A DNA stretch of 64,000 nt from Bacillus tianshenii (GCA_020524525.2 CP129018.1:2918115-2982114); one strand, 5' to 3'; shown: positions 28,924 through 38,471, numbered from the stretch's first letter. Program-made: numbers and translations. The notes: generated by a model not told the origin, from the sequence alone.

Positions 28924-29604
28924 ATGAAAAAAATTCTAATTATTGAAGATGAAATCGCCATTTCTAGAGTGTTGAAAGCTTATCTTGAAAAAGCAAATTA
29001 TGAAGCAACCATTGCCCATAATGGTGAAGAAGGCCTTCGCTTATTCCATGAAACTCCTCCGTCTCTCGTTCTATTAGATATTATGATGCCAGGAAAAGAT
29101 GGCTGGGAAGTGCTAGAGGAAATACGCGAGGTCAGCTCTTGCCCTGTCATTATGCTGTCTGCCCTAGGTGAAGTTGACCATCGGCTTAACGGGCTTAACA
29201 GCGGCGCAGATGATTATATTACGAAGCCATTTGTAGCAGATGAAGTAATCGCTCGGGTAAATTCTGTGCTTCGACGCTCTGCTTATCTATTAGAACAAGA
29301 AGATGTTAAATATATTGGCAGTTTGAAAATGAACTACAAAGCGCATTCCGTCTCATTAAACGGCATTACCTTAACGCTCACGCCGCGAGATCTGTCACTA
29401 CTTATCTACCTATCTCAACACCCGAACCAAACCTTTACGAGAGAACAGCTGATTGAAAATGTATGGGGGATTGATTATGAAGGAAGTGACCGCGCTGTCG
29501 ATTTAGCGATAAAACGTATTCGAAAATCACTAGCGAACTGGCCTTCTTCAGAAGGTGAAATCAAAACCATTCGCGGATTGGGGTATCAACTAAGTGTTTA
29601 CTAA
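28924..29604 (+). CDS. OmpR/PhoB-family response regulator
   Basis: A 226-residue two-domain regulator. The receiver (1-115) has the acidic pair E8-D9, the phospho-acceptor Asp52 in LLDIMMPGKDG, a Ser in the switch Thr position (MLSALG) and the conserved Lys in ITKPF. The winged-helix output domain (about 130-226) ends with the typical RTIRGLGYQL-like IKTIRGLGYQL. The ATG at 28924 follows GAGGTG; a seven-codon longer frame lacks a ribosome site. It overlaps the kinase gene by 11 bases. Confidence 0.93.
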   Translation: MKKILIIEDEIAISRVLKAYLEKANYEATIAHNGEEGLRLFHETPPSLVLLDIMMPGKDGWEVLEEIREVSSCPVIMLSALGEVDHRLNGLNSGADDYITKPFVADEVIARVNSVLRRSAYLLEQEDVKYIGSLKMNYKAHSVSLNGITLTLTPRDLSLLIYLSQHPNQTFTREQLIENVWGIDYEGSDRAVDLAIKRIRKSLANWPSSEGEIKTIRGLGYQLSVY

Positions 29605-31018
29605 ACTAACTCACAAGCAATCCATGCTACGCTACTGGACCAACCGTTATTTGCTTACACTTTGTATCGGACTTGTCATTATCGGTTTCGTTTCTGTGCT
29701 TTGGATTCGCCATACAACACTTGAAAACCGTCTGAACCTAACCGAGATTCTAGCAGAAGAAATCGCAGACCGTGTAATTAATCAGAACGGAAGCATCCAC
29801 TTCGGGCCCATTATGGACCGCGTTCTGGAGGAAAGACAAAAGCTGCTCAACCTTAACAGCGAACTAAACATCTATATTACAGACAATCACGGTAACCTAT
29901 TTTTCAAAAAGCCAAAACAATTCCTCCCTTCTACTCAGCCTTTCATTGATACGGTCCTTCAGAACGAGGAACGCTTACAAAAGCTAAAAGCACGGAATGA
30001 TATGGTATATGTTCAAAAGGTTCCGATTGAAAATGAAAACGGAAGACTTGGCTGGGTCATTACTGCCCAAACAAAAAGCAGCTTAACGGCAGTCAACCAA
30101 GAATATCGCTTACTTGCAATTCTCCTAATCAGTCTCGGCTTACTTGGCTGGGGTGTCATCTACTTCCTGCTACGGAAGCTCACAAAACCGATCGAAAAAG
30201 TCTCCAGTGCGGCGAAAGACATTCAAGTCGGCAACTACGACATTCAACTAACTGAATCCATGCCTGAAAAAGAACTAGATGAACTGATTCATTCATTTAA
30301 AGACATGTCACAACGCCTGCAGCAATTAGAAGACTTGCGTGCTGAGCTGTTAGCCAGCGTGACACATGAATTAAAGACACCTGTCACTTCAATCAGCGGT
30401 CTTATTCAAGCCTTGAAAGACGAGGTTGTAACAGGAGATGAAGCAAAGGAATTTCTCGATATTTCATTAAAAGAAGCAACCCGCTTACAGCACATGGTTC
30501 ATGACTTACTGGAGTTCAACTCCTTTGCAGCTGGCTCTATTTCAATTCAAACCGAAACGCACAGTGTCAGCCAGCTTGTTAATGAAATTCTCTACCAATG
30601 GAACATGACAAACGAAGATAACAAAATCGAAACAGACGTGACACTCCCTAGTGAACCGATTTATGCTGAAGTTGATGCAAGCCGCCTTCAGCAGGTGCTC
30701 ATTAACCTCTTTAAAAACGCTCAGCAAGCGATGGAAAACGAAGGCTACATTCATACGAAAATCCACAAGAAAAGTGAACAATACTTCTACATTGATATAC
30801 AAGACAACGGACCAGGGATTCCAGAGGCTGAACAAAGCTTAATCTTTGAGCGTTTCTATCGCGGAGAAGCGAAGAAACACAAGGTACGTGGCTTAGGAAT
30901 CGGCCTTCCATACAGTAAGCTTCTTGCAAAAGCAATGGGTGGCGATTTATTTCTATCTGAAACATCATCAGCCGGCACAACGTTTACAATTAAACTACCG
31001 TATACAAAAAAGCCTTAA
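29594..31018 (+). CDS. Sensor histidine kinase, HAMP type
   Basis: A 474-residue membrane kinase. Helices at about 19-38 and 173-193 enclose an extracytoplasmic sensor domain of about 135 residues; a HAMP domain (about 194-246) follows, then the H-box SVTHELKTPVTSISG with His258, the N-box LINLFKNAQQAM, and the G1 and G2 boxes DNGPGIPE and RGLGIGLPY. It starts at a GTG inside the regulator gene, so the pair is translationally coupled. The signal is unknown; the neighbouring secreted helical protein is a plausible partner or target. Confidence 0.92.
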   Translation: MFTKLTHKQSMLRYWTNRYLLTLCIGLVIIGFVSVLWIRHTTLENRLNLTEILAEEIADRVINQNGSIHFGPIMDRVLEERQKLLNLNSELNIYITDNHGNLFFKKPKQFLPSTQPFIDTVLQNEERLQKLKARNDMVYVQKVPIENENGRLGWVITAQTKSSLTAVNQEYRLLAILLISLGLLGWGVIYFLLRKLTKPIEKVSSAAKDIQVGNYDIQLTESMPEKELDELIHSFKDMSQRLQQLEDLRAELLASVTHELKTPVTSISGLIQALKDEVVTGDEAKEFLDISLKEATRLQHMVHDLLEFNSFAAGSISIQTETHSVSQLVNEILYQWNMTNEDNKIETDVTLPSEPIYAEVDASRLQQVLINLFKNAQQAMENEGYIHTKIHKKSEQYFYIDIQDNGPGIPEAEQSLIFERFYRGEAKKHKVRGLGIGLPYSKLLAKAMGGDLFLSETSSAGTTFTIKLPYTKKP

Positions 31019-31050
31019 TGTTCGAGCTGAACATTAAGGCTTAAACTTTT
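31010..31050 (+). terminator. Terminator of the two-component operon (bidirectional)
   Basis: A perfect 14-base stem AAGCCTTAATGTTC / GAACATTAAGGCTT with a five-base loop, with A- and T-runs outside. It also serves the convergent NlpC/P60 gene. Confidence 0.92.
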
Positions 31051-31052
31051 TC

Positions 31053-32015
31053 TTATTTAACAGCAACTTGCTTGTTTAAGTTCAATGCACGATGAACTAA
31101 TACAGCAAATTCTGATTGCTTTATTTTATCATGCGGTTTGAATGAACCGTCTGCATAGCCTGTAATAAGCTGCTGCTCAATCGCTACTGCTACTTCTGCG
31201 TAACCGCGATGTGAAGTATCGAAGTCGACAAATGTAAGCTGCTTGTCTGATTGACGTTCTTCATCAGCGAGCAATGTTTGAACGAGCATCATTGCTGCCT
31301 TCTCACGTGTTACATCATCTTTAGATGTGTAGGCTGTGTTATCAATAATCTTGCTGTTCTTTAATTTAGCAGCTGCTTGTGCATTAGAGAAGCCATTTTG
31401 TTTCAAAGATTGCTTCAGCATCTTAACAGCTTGTCCTTCTTGTAACTTTTCTTCAGGGTTGAAATTGTTTCCGTCGACAACTCCTAAACCTCTTAAGCTT
31501 TCAACGATTTCATAAGCCCAATGATTTTCATTATATTCAATTTTTGTATCTGCTACACCTTTTACTTGTTGAACAACTTGGCGTGCGCCAATGTAACGTG
31601 GCTGCCAATAGTAAGGGTTATTTATAGATGAGATTGTTACACCCTTTGTGCTTGAAGCATGAATGAACTTCCCATCTCCAAGATAAATCCCTGAATGTGA
31701 AGGACCGGACTTGTATGTTTCAAAGAAAACAATATCGCCCTTCTGCAAATCTTCCTTTGCAACAGCTTGTCCAACATTATATTGCTGAGAGGTTGTTCTT
31801 GGTAGCGAAATACCAGATTCATTATACACATGTCGTATGTATCCGCTACAATCAAATCCATTTGGTGTTGTTCCCCCAAACACATAAGGTACGCCCATGT
31901 ATTTTTTCGAATTGCTGATGATATCTTCCACCGGGTTTTCTTCTGCCGATGCCATATTTGGTAGTGCTAATAACATTAGCCCCATACATAATGCTCGTGC
32001 TAATTTTTTACCCAT
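31053..32015 (-). CDS. Secreted NlpC/P60 endopeptidase with SLH-like repeats
   Basis: A 320-residue exported cell-wall hydrolase. A signal peptide (about 1-24, ending NMASAEE) is followed by the NlpC/P60 catalytic domain at about 28-150. That domain holds the nucleophile Cys in NGFDCSGY, the His in GPSHSGIYLGD, and a second conserved His context FIHASSTKG. It should cut peptide stems in peptidoglycan. The C-terminal part (about 160-315) holds about three degenerate SLH-like repeats, e.g. HRGYAEVAVAIEQQLITGYAD, which would bind secondary wall polymer. In B. subtilis, FtsEX controls a different NlpC/P60 enzyme (CwlO); this one is not in the ftsEX operon. Confidence 0.9.
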   Translation of the reverse strand: MGKKLARALCMGLMLLALPNMASAEENPVEDIISNSKKYMGVPYVFGGTTPNGFDCSGYIRHVYNESGISLPRTTSQQYNVGQAVAKEDLQKGDIVFFETYKSGPSHSGIYLGDGKFIHASSTKGVTISSINNPYYWQPRYIGARQVVQQVKGVADTKIEYNENHWAYEIVESLRGLGVVDGNNFNPEEKLQEGQAVKMLKQSLKQNGFSNAQAAAKLKNSKIIDNTAYTSKDDVTREKAAMMLVQTLLADEERQSDKQLTFVDFDTSHRGYAEVAVAIEQQLITGYADGSFKPHDKIKQSEFAVLVHRALNLNKQVAVK

Positions 32016-32245
32016 CGTAAGACTCCTCCATAAACATGTTGTACGACCTATGATGTTTTTCTCTCTCTATGTTTACATAGACGCCTATAAGGGAAAAAGA
32101 AAATGTTGGTCTCTTTTCTCTCTTTTTCCACATTCATTATAGTAAAAATAACTCTATTAAAAAGAGGAAAGTTTCAATTAAGTTTGAAAGTTTTGTGACA
32201 ATTTTAGGACCAGCTCATAAGGTCAAGTTTTAAGAAAAGAATGCT

Positions 32246-32291
32246 AAAAAAAGAAAGCCGCCAATGCAAAAACCTGCAATGACGGCTTTTT
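32246..32291 (-). terminator. Terminator of minJ
   Basis: Stem AAAGCCGtCATTGC / GCATTGgCGGCTTT (one mismatch) around a short loop, followed on the minus strand by a long T-run; it lies two bases after the minJ stop. Confidence 0.88.
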
Positions 32292-32292
32292 C

Positions 32293-33474
32293 TCAGCCTG
32301 TTCGGGTAACTTTCACTTTCTCATCTGGTATAAATAACAAACCAAGCTCATGATGCTCCCCTTCGAAAACAGCACTTTGAGCAAAACGCATTTCTCCGTT
32401 TAAGTCGACAACTTCCATTTTACAAAATGCAAGATTTAATTGAAGAGCTTCATAGAAGCCTTTTTCAGTGTTAACGGCTTGTCCGTTTACTTTTTGAATT
32501 CGTTCGCCAATTTGAACACCAAGCTTCTCAGCCGGTGACTTTGGAATAATGCCAGTAATGATGAGACCATCTTTTCTACTTGTAAATAGATTCGGCTGTT
32601 CATCATCTTTTCGCTTCTGTCTATACGTGATCCATTCACGACCAATAACTGCCACTGCAGCAGTTGCAACGGCTGCATATGACACCCAATAAGACGCTAC
32701 TGCGATAAGTGCTAACAACATCGCAAGCCCCATTACCTGACGCCCCATTCGATTCACGACAACTGACGGCAATTCAGACGAGACGCGCTGATGAAAACCA
32801 ACCGCAAACGGCACAAGCATGAAAGTATACGTCTCACCATTCCCCGCCGCAAAAACAGGCCACCATGGTAATTGGGTAATGCCATTATCAACAGGAATTA
32901 ATAAAAAGAGCGGCAGCATCCATAATTTCTTTGCTTCATGAGCGCCGATCAGCTTTCCTCGTTTCCCTTTCGCTAATAATGGAGAAGTATTTCTCGCGCC
33001 GCTTCGTCTAATCAGAAAGGCCTCTGCTCCAACAAGTAAGACAAGCAGCACAGCAAGGTAAATATACGATGCGTTGCTTATTTGAAGAGCTTCTGCCCAG
33101 CTTTCATTTAACTGCGGCACAAGAAACACGACTAACAAGGCAAAGCTGACTGTGTATGCCGGTGAAAGCCAGCGTACTTGTGTCGTCAAAGCAAATAACA
33201 AGGAAAGTGCTCCCACCACAGTTAGAAACCCTTTCGAAATGGTTAGCCCAATTCCTAACGTAAGCACCGAACAAATAAGTCCAATCACAATACCAGGCAA
33301 AACCAACTGGATTAATTCCGTAACCGTATCGTGAACGCGAATATGGAAATCACGCCGTTCACGTTTCACACGCTTAAGACCGAGCAGCAAAGCCGCAATC
33401 AGAGCTCCGTAAAAAAAAGGATGCAAAAACAGCTTGCCGAACCCTTTCAATAGTTCAAACAACCAAACCTCCAC
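32293..33474 (-). CDS. minJ: Division-site topological adaptor MinJ
   Basis: A 393-residue membrane protein with about seven or eight hydrophobic helices in the first 290 residues and a C-terminal PDZ domain (about 305-375, TGIIPKSPAEKLGVQIGERIQKVNG). This is the MinJ layout: it bridges DivIVA and MinD and keeps division away from poles and old septa. Gene order minJ next to ctpB and ftsEX matches B. subtilis. I favour a GTG start at 33474, with GGAGG 11 bases before it; a longer frame to 33519 has no ribosome site. The family is poorly conserved, so the name rests on architecture plus synteny. Confidence 0.82.
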   Translation of the reverse strand: MEVWLFELLKGFGKLFLHPFFYGALIAALLLGLKRVKRERRDFHIRVHDTVTELIQLVLPGIVIGLICSVLTLGIGLTISKGFLTVVGALSLLFALTTQVRWLSPAYTVSFALLVVFLVPQLNESWAEALQISNASYIYLAVLLVLLVGAEAFLIRRSGARNTSPLLAKGKRGKLIGAHEAKKLWMLPLFLLIPVDNGITQLPWWPVFAAGNGETYTFMLVPFAVGFHQRVSSELPSVVVNRMGRQVMGLAMLLALIAVASYWVSYAAVATAAVAVIGREWITYRQKRKDDEQPNLFTSRKDGLIITGIIPKSPAEKLGVQIGERIQKVNGQAVNTEKGFYEALQLNLAFCKMEVVDLNGEMRFAQSAVFEGEHHELGLLFIPDEKVKVTRTG

Positions 33475-33516
33475 GAACCGATTCACCTCCAATACTTTCA
33501 CAAACACTCTATAAAT

Positions 33517-33554
33517 CAAAAAAATATATCCGCAGTAGAACTACGGATATATTT
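33517..33554 (-). terminator. Terminator of ctpB
   Basis: Perfect 11-base stem AAATATATCCG / CGGATATATTT, then a T-rich stretch on the minus strand. A second hairpin, AGATTTCC / GGAAATCT at 33568-33600, lies between it and the ctpB stop. Confidence 0.75.
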
Positions 33555-33611
33555 CGACGAGGGTACGAGATTTCCTGCCGTTGTTCATAATGGGAAATCT
33601 TTCATGCCCTA

Positions 33612-35085
33612 CTATTTTTTCTTCTGTACAAGCTTCAATGCGGTTTGAAGTTGTACATCATTCTTTTCTGATTGAACTGCTTTCATTACTTGCGCTTCAA
33701 TTTTTCCTGCTGTTTCTTTATCAATTTGCCCTGTCACTGACAAGTCGTTTGCACGCTGAAATGCTTTTACAGCTGTTTCTGTTTCCTTGTTGAAATAACC
33801 GTCTGTTCTGCTTGGCTCGAATCCAAGACCTTTTAGCATAAGCTGTGCATTTTTCACTTTATCGTTATTGTCATCATACTTCAGCGCTTTTTCAATTTGC
33901 AGTGGATTTGAATAGAAATACTCCGGCTGCTTTACCTTCACTGTCGGTTCTACACCTTTTTTTGTGAATCCAGTTGCCATTTGGCGTTAACCATTTGAAT
34001 AGAGTCAGCTTCAGGTTACTTCCATCTTCCATCGGAACCGCCTGTTGCACTGTTCCTTTACCGAATGACTGCACGCCGACAACTTCATAGCCGCCAGCCT
34101 CTTTCATCGCCCCTGCTAGGATTTCAGAAGCTGAAGCACTTCCTTTATCAATTAAGACAGAAATTGGATAGTCTTTCTTCTCTTTCAAAGATGAAAAATA
34201 GCGTTTCTTTTCACCATTTCGGTTTTCAATTTGCAAGTATGGCTTATCATCTGGAACGAATTGCTTTAACATCTCTTCCACACTTTGTAGATAGCCGCCC
34301 GGGTTACCGCGTACGTCGATGACTAAGCCAGTGATGCCTTTCTTCTCTAATGCTTTTAACTGTTTCTTAAAGTCATCTGCTGTATTTTCTGAAAAGCTAG
34401 TCACTTCAAGATACCCAATCTTTTCACCGTTCACGTCTTTCACAGAACTGTAGACCGTCTCAATTGGAATCTCATCACGCTTTACTTTCACGATAAGCGG
34501 CTCTGAAACACCTGCACGCTGGACTTCTAGCTTCGCTTCCGTACCTTTCTCACCGCGAATCTTTAACACAGCGTCATATAAATCAAGACCTTCTAAGCTT
34601 TCACCATCTACGCTTAAAATCTTATCATTCGGCTTCAAGCCTGCTTTCTCAGCTGGCGAACCTTTGAACGGTGAAACGATCGTCACTTTGCCATCGACCA
34701 TGCTTACCTCAGCACCAATTCCTTCAAACGATGATTCAAGTGAATCAGTGAATTGCTTAGCAGTTTCTTTGTTCATATAGACAGAATACGGGTCCTCAAG
34801 CGTCTCAAGCATCCCTTGAATGGCGCCTTCAACCAATTGCTTCTCGTCTACTTCTTCGACATATGATTCGGAAATGAGACTCATTGCCCGGGTAATTTTT
34901 TCAGTACCTTGTTGAGCTTCCTCAGTAATTGTCGCTTGCTGGGAGCCTCCTTGGTTATCCATTGCAACCATTGGAACTTCACGGTCACCTGGATTTAGGA
35001 AAAGCATTGCGACTCCCGCTCCAATCGCTACAGAAAGCACCATCAGAAGCGCAACGATCCGTCCGCGAAATTTCATGTTTTTCAC
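33612..35085 (-). CDS. ctpB: C-terminal processing protease CtpB, split by a frameshift
   Basis: An S41 serine protease with an N-terminal membrane anchor (about 8-30), a PDZ domain (about 100-185) and a catalytic core. That core shows the Ser in DKGSASASEILAGAM and the Lys in VVGVQSFGKGTVQQ. In sporulation CtpB cleaves SpoIVFA to activate sigK processing. The reading frame breaks in a run of seven A at 33957-33963: frame one reads NWIHKK then RCRT and soon stops, while the other frame continues KKGVEPTVKVKQPEYF through a C-terminal peptidoglycan-binding-type domain (about 75 residues) to 33612. Six A would restore one uninterrupted protein of about 490 residues. Whether this is sequencing error, mutation or slippage is open. 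Confidence 0.85.
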
Positions 35086-35189
35086 CTCTACCTCATAATT
35101 TCAAAAATAGGTGGCTCACACTTCTATCTTCTTCTCAGTTTGGCATACAAATGGTTGTTTTTATTCACTAAATTTTCCCTCTATTGCGA

Positions 35190-35220
35190 GAAAAAGCATC
35201 ACACGTGCGAGTGCGATGCC
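35190..35220 (-). terminator. Terminator after the EnvC-like gene
   Basis: Arms GCATCGCAC / GTGTGATGC (one mismatch) with a short loop, then TTTTT on the minus strand. It separates ftsEX-envC from ctpB. Confidence 0.85.
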
Positions 35221-35264
35221 TTTCCATAGACTACTATATGATGGGCTTGTTCGGTTTATGTGCG

Positions 35265-36554
35265 TTAAAAGTTAATGTATTTTCTAGCGTCCACAGCGTT
35301 GCTCTTCGAATAATTCCAAGAGCCTTCATGGAGCTCGAAATGTAAGTGAGGTCCTGTTGAGTGCCCAGTGTTCCCCATGTAACCAATTCGTTCACCTTTT
35401 TGCACAGCCTGCCCCTCAGATACTAGACGATTTTCCATATGCGCATACACCGTTGTATAAATTTTTCCGTCTACGTTGTGCGTAATGAACACAACATTCC
35501 CATAAGAGTTTGAGTAATAAGAACGGAACACAATTCCAGTGGCAGCAGCTACGATCGGAACATCACTTGCTGCCTTTCCGATATCAGTCCCTGCATGAAG
35601 CGTTCCCCAACGGCTACCGAAATTGGACGTGACAGGCCCATTTGCTGGGCGCATAAATGCTCCTGCAGTAACAGCTGGGGTTTGACCGCCGCTGCTTGTA
35701 TGACTACTACTGCTGCTACCGTTATTCTTATTCTTTGCTTGCTGTGCTGCTCGTCTGCGCTCTTCTTCAAGACGACGCTGTTCCGCTTCCCATTGCTCTA
35801 ATAAACGCTGCTGGTAAGCTTGTTGGTTATCTAAAATTTGCTTCTGCTCATTCATTGAAAGAATTTCTTTTTCAATATCTTTCTCTTTTTCTTTCAGCTG
35901 AGCCATAATTTGATTCTTCTGCTCTTTCTGCTGTTCAAGCTGAGCTTTCAATTGTTCTTGTTCTTTAAGCTTATTCTCAAGTTCTTCTAATTTGTTTGAT
36001 ACTTCTTCTTTCTTCTTCTCGACAAGCGCTTTTTCTTCCATATGCTGCTTTAGAATTTCTTTGTCCTGCTGCATAATAGCTGACACTGCACCTGCGCGGT
36101 CAACGAAATCTGAGAAGCTCTGTGCTCCAAGTAAGACATCTAAGTAGCTGACCATTCCACCACTTTCTTGCAATGAACGTGCTCGGTCTTTTAGAAGTGC
36201 GTCACGCTTTTTAATCCGTTTCTTTAGCACTTCAATTTCATCTTTCAACTGTGCGATTTGATGCTTTGTTTGCTTAATATCTTTTTCGTTCTGACGGATG
36301 TTTTCTTTCGTTTCTCCAACCGCCATGTCGATTCTTTTCATTTCTTCAGCAAGCTGCTGTTGCTCCTGCTCGATTTTATTTAATTGCTGTTTGGCTGCTT
36401 TTTCATCTTGTTCAATGTTTGAGCGCTTTTCCTGGATCGATTTTATATTATTCTCATATTGATTAGCAGAGGCGTCGTATGTAGCCCCGAAGACCCCTGA
36501 ACTAAAAATAGCTGCTGATACTAACACCTTCAACATTCTCTCTCTGGCCAACAC
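35265..36554 (-). CDS. EnvC-like murein hydrolase activator/peptidase, coiled coil plus M23
   Basis: A 429-residue exported protein. The signal peptide (about 1-30) is followed by a long coiled coil (about 32-265, rich in E, K and Q, interrupted near 130-150 by GGMVSYLDVLLGAQSFSDF). Next come a Ser/Gly linker and a C-terminal M23/LytM domain (about 300-429) with HxGxDxx-type HAGTDIG and HLHFEL, so its metal ligands seem intact. Coiled-coil proteins of this kind (EnvC, PcsB) contact the FtsX loop. It lies 39 bases after ftsX, so FtsEX probably controls it. The B. subtilis locus lacks this gene and uses CwlO. Start is a GTG preceded by AAAGGGGA. Confidence 0.88.
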   Translation of the reverse strand: MLARERMLKVLVSAAIFSSGVFGATYDASANQYENNIKSIQEKRSNIEQDEKAAKQQLNKIEQEQQQLAEEMKRIDMAVGETKENIRQNEKDIKQTKHQIAQLKDEIEVLKKRIKKRDALLKDRARSLQESGGMVSYLDVLLGAQSFSDFVDRAGAVSAIMQQDKEILKQHMEEKALVEKKKEEVSNKLEELENKLKEQEQLKAQLEQQKEQKNQIMAQLKEKEKDIEKEILSMNEQKQILDNQQAYQQRLLEQWEAEQRRLEEERRRAAQQAKNKNNGSSSSSHTSSGGQTPAVTAGAFMRPANGPVTSNFGSRWGTLHAGTDIGKAASDVPIVAAATGIVFRSYYSNSYGNVVFITHNVDGKIYTTVYAHMENRLVSEGQAVQKGERIGYMGNTGHSTGPHLHFELHEGSWNYSKSNAVDARKYINF

Positions 36555-36593
36555 CGCGCTTCCCCTTTCTACTGCTTTCTCACATATAAAATT

Positions 36594-37490
36594 TTAAACT
36601 CTTAAGAACTTACGGACAGACATCAAGCTTCCCCATACACCAATCAAAGCCCCGATTCCAAGCAAAATACCTGCAAGCTGGAATGCATACGGATTGAATG
36701 GCAAGAGGTGCAAGAATGACTCCTGTAATTTCGGATTTAATAGCTTATATACATAATCATAACTTGTTAACAACAACGTAATTGGAATAATAGAGCCTAA
36801 GATGCCGAGCATTAAGCCTTCTACAAAGAACGGCCAGCGGATAAACCAATTCGTTGCCCCAACAAGCTTCATAATCTCAATTTCTCTTCTTCGCGCTACA
36901 ATTGTTATTTTAATTGTATTAGAGATTAAGAACATCGCTGTGAACATTAGACCGATAATTAAACCGATTCCAATATTCCGAGCAACCGTCAGGACTTTAA
37001 ACAAGCGTTCAACTGTTTCCTGCCCATAATTTACTTTAGTAGCAAATTGATATTTGTCAATCTTTTTTGCAACTTTCTTTGTATCTAGCTGCGGATTATT
37101 TGTCTGAACGACAAGCACATCATTCAGAGGATTCTCTTCTTTCAACGACTCGAAAGCTTTTCCCTCGTCTCCCAAACTACTAATAATCGAGTTCAGTTCT
37201 TGTTCCTTCGAGACATATTGAACGTCTTTCACCTGTGGTATTTGTTCAATCTTCTGCTGCAGCGCTTCTTGTTGTTGTTCTGAAGCGGTTAGATCTATAT
37301 GAACGCGAATTTCTACATCTTTTTCAATCGTATTCGCCATTTCATTCAAATTCATCATAATAATGAGAAATGTGCCTACTAATACTAATGTTACCGTGAC
37401 TGCACTAACAGATGCAAATGTCATCCAGCCATTTCTCGTAATATTTTTCATACCTTCTCTAAAATGTCGAAATAATGTTCTAATCTTCAT
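36594..37490 (-). CDS. ftsX: Cell-division ABC transporter membrane subunit
   Basis: A 298-residue protein with four membrane helices and a large extracytoplasmic loop (about 50-170) between helices one and two, plus the C-terminal FtsX permease domain with VARRREIEIMKLVGATNWFIRWPF. FtsX passes ATP-driven movement of FtsE to a wall hydrolase outside the cell. The ATG at 37490 overlaps ftsE by 11 bases; the longer frame to 37544 overlaps too far. It is followed by the EnvC-like gene, its likely target. Confidence 0.95.
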   Translation of the reverse strand: MKIRTLFRHFREGMKNITRNGWMTFASVSAVTVTLVLVGTFLIIMMNLNEMANTIEKDVEIRVHIDLTASEQQQEALQQKIEQIPQVKDVQYVSKEQELNSIISSLGDEGKAFESLKEENPLNDVLVVQTNNPQLDTKKVAKKIDKYQFATKVNYGQETVERLFKVLTVARNIGIGLIIGLMFTAMFLISNTIKITIVARRREIEIMKLVGATNWFIRWPFFVEGLMLGILGSIIPITLLLTSYDYVYKLLNPKLQESFLHLLPFNPYAFQLAGILLGIGALIGVWGSLMSVRKFLRV

Positions 37491-38166
37491 AGCCGTAATC
37501 ACCTCGAAGTTCGTCTCGAACGATCCGGCCGCTTTCAATGGCAATTACACGCTTTCGAATCCGATTTACAATCTCTCGATTATGCGTTGCCATCACCACA
37601 GTTGTGCCACGATTATTAATTTCCTCGAAAATTTTCATAATCTCCCATGACGTTTCCGGATCTAAGTTTCCTGTCGGTTCATCTGCAATCATTACCTTAG
37701 GATAGTTAATAATCGAGCGAGCAATCGATACACGCTGTTGCTCACCGCCTGATAGTTCGTCAGGAAGAAAGCGGGCTTTGTGCTTTAAGCGCACCAAGTC
37801 AAGCACTTCCATTACACGAGTCTTAATATGTTTTGGACTTTCTTCTGTCACCTCTAAGGCAAACGCGATATTTTCATAGACTGTAAGCTTTGGAAGCAGC
37901 TTAAAGTCTTGAAACACAACTCCAATATTTCGGCGCAGGTATGGAACCTTCTTTTCCTTTAATTTCGTTAAGTCGATTCCATTAATTGTGATAATGCCCT
38001 CAGATGGCTTCTCTTCTCGATAAATCATCTTAATAAAAGTTGACTTCCCAGCACCACTAGGACCGACCACATAAACGAATTCACCTTGCCGAATTTGTAC
38101 ATCAATACCATTTACCGCAATCACACCATTGGGGTACTGCTTAAAAACCCCTTTCATTTCTATCAT
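37480..38166 (-). CDS. ftsE: Cell-division ABC transporter ATP-binding subunit
   Basis: A 228-residue ABC ATPase. Walker A is VGPSGAGKSTFIKMIYREEKP, the signature is LSGGEQQRVSIARS, Walker B is VMIADEPTGNLDP, and the H-loop is VVMATHNREIV. These match B. subtilis FtsE closely, including the start MIEMKGVFKQYPNG. The ATG at 38166 gives the family length; an extension to 38223 runs into the structured leader and is rejected. It opens the ftsE-ftsX-envC operon. In B. subtilis FtsEX acts in cell elongation and in asymmetric division at sporulation onset. Confidence 0.96.
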   Translation of the reverse strand: MIEMKGVFKQYPNGVIAVNGIDVQIRQGEFVYVVGPSGAGKSTFIKMIYREEKPSEGIITINGIDLTKLKEKKVPYLRRNIGVVFQDFKLLPKLTVYENIAFALEVTEESPKHIKTRVMEVLDLVRLKHKARFLPDELSGGEQQRVSIARSIINYPKVMIADEPTGNLDPETSWEIMKIFEEINNRGTTVVMATHNREIVNRIRKRVIAIESGRIVRDELRGDYGYED

Positions 38167-38230
38167 AATGATCACCAAGACCTTTTGATTTTTCTGTTCG
38201 TGAAAATAGACATAGCTTGCCAACCAAACT

Positions 38231-38282
38231 CTAAGCCCCAGTCGTGGAGCTTAGGCTGGACTGGCGTTACAACATTTAACGC
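38231..38282 (-). other. Cluster of overlapping inverted repeats in the ftsE leader
   Basis: Three inverted repeats sit together: CTAAGC/GCTTAG (38231-38254), CCAGTC/GACTGG (38238-38264) and GCGTT/AACGC (38264-38282). The first two overlap and cannot form at once. None is followed by a T-run on the minus strand, so a simple terminator is unlikely. They lie between the predicted promoter and ftsE. A decayed palindromic end of an IS200/IS605-type element is an alternative. Confidence 0.5.
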
Positions 38283-38421
38283 TATATTGTAAGATACGAA
38301 TCTTAACATGTTCATTTCAAATTATGTACTGTAAACTGATAGGCATTCTCATACTTCGACTTAAACTGCCAATGTCCAATTACTATAACGGCCAAAAACT
38401 GCACATGTTTACACAGTTTTT

Positions 38422-38430
38422 ATTATAACA
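38422..38430 (-). promoter_or_regulatory. Extended -10 promoter for ftsEX
   Basis: Minus strand TGTTATAAT, a perfect extended -10, without a good -35. It would give a leader of about 250 bases before ftsE. Confidence 0.5.
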
Positions 38431-38471
38431 TCAAATTTTACTGTTTTTCGAAGAAAAATATGTTACTCATT

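Noticed and set aside
33612-33980. Separate 122-residue peptidoglycan-binding gene
   Set aside because: Its first residues overlap and continue the ctpB frame across an A7 run and it lacks its own ribosome site; it is the C-terminal part of ctpB.
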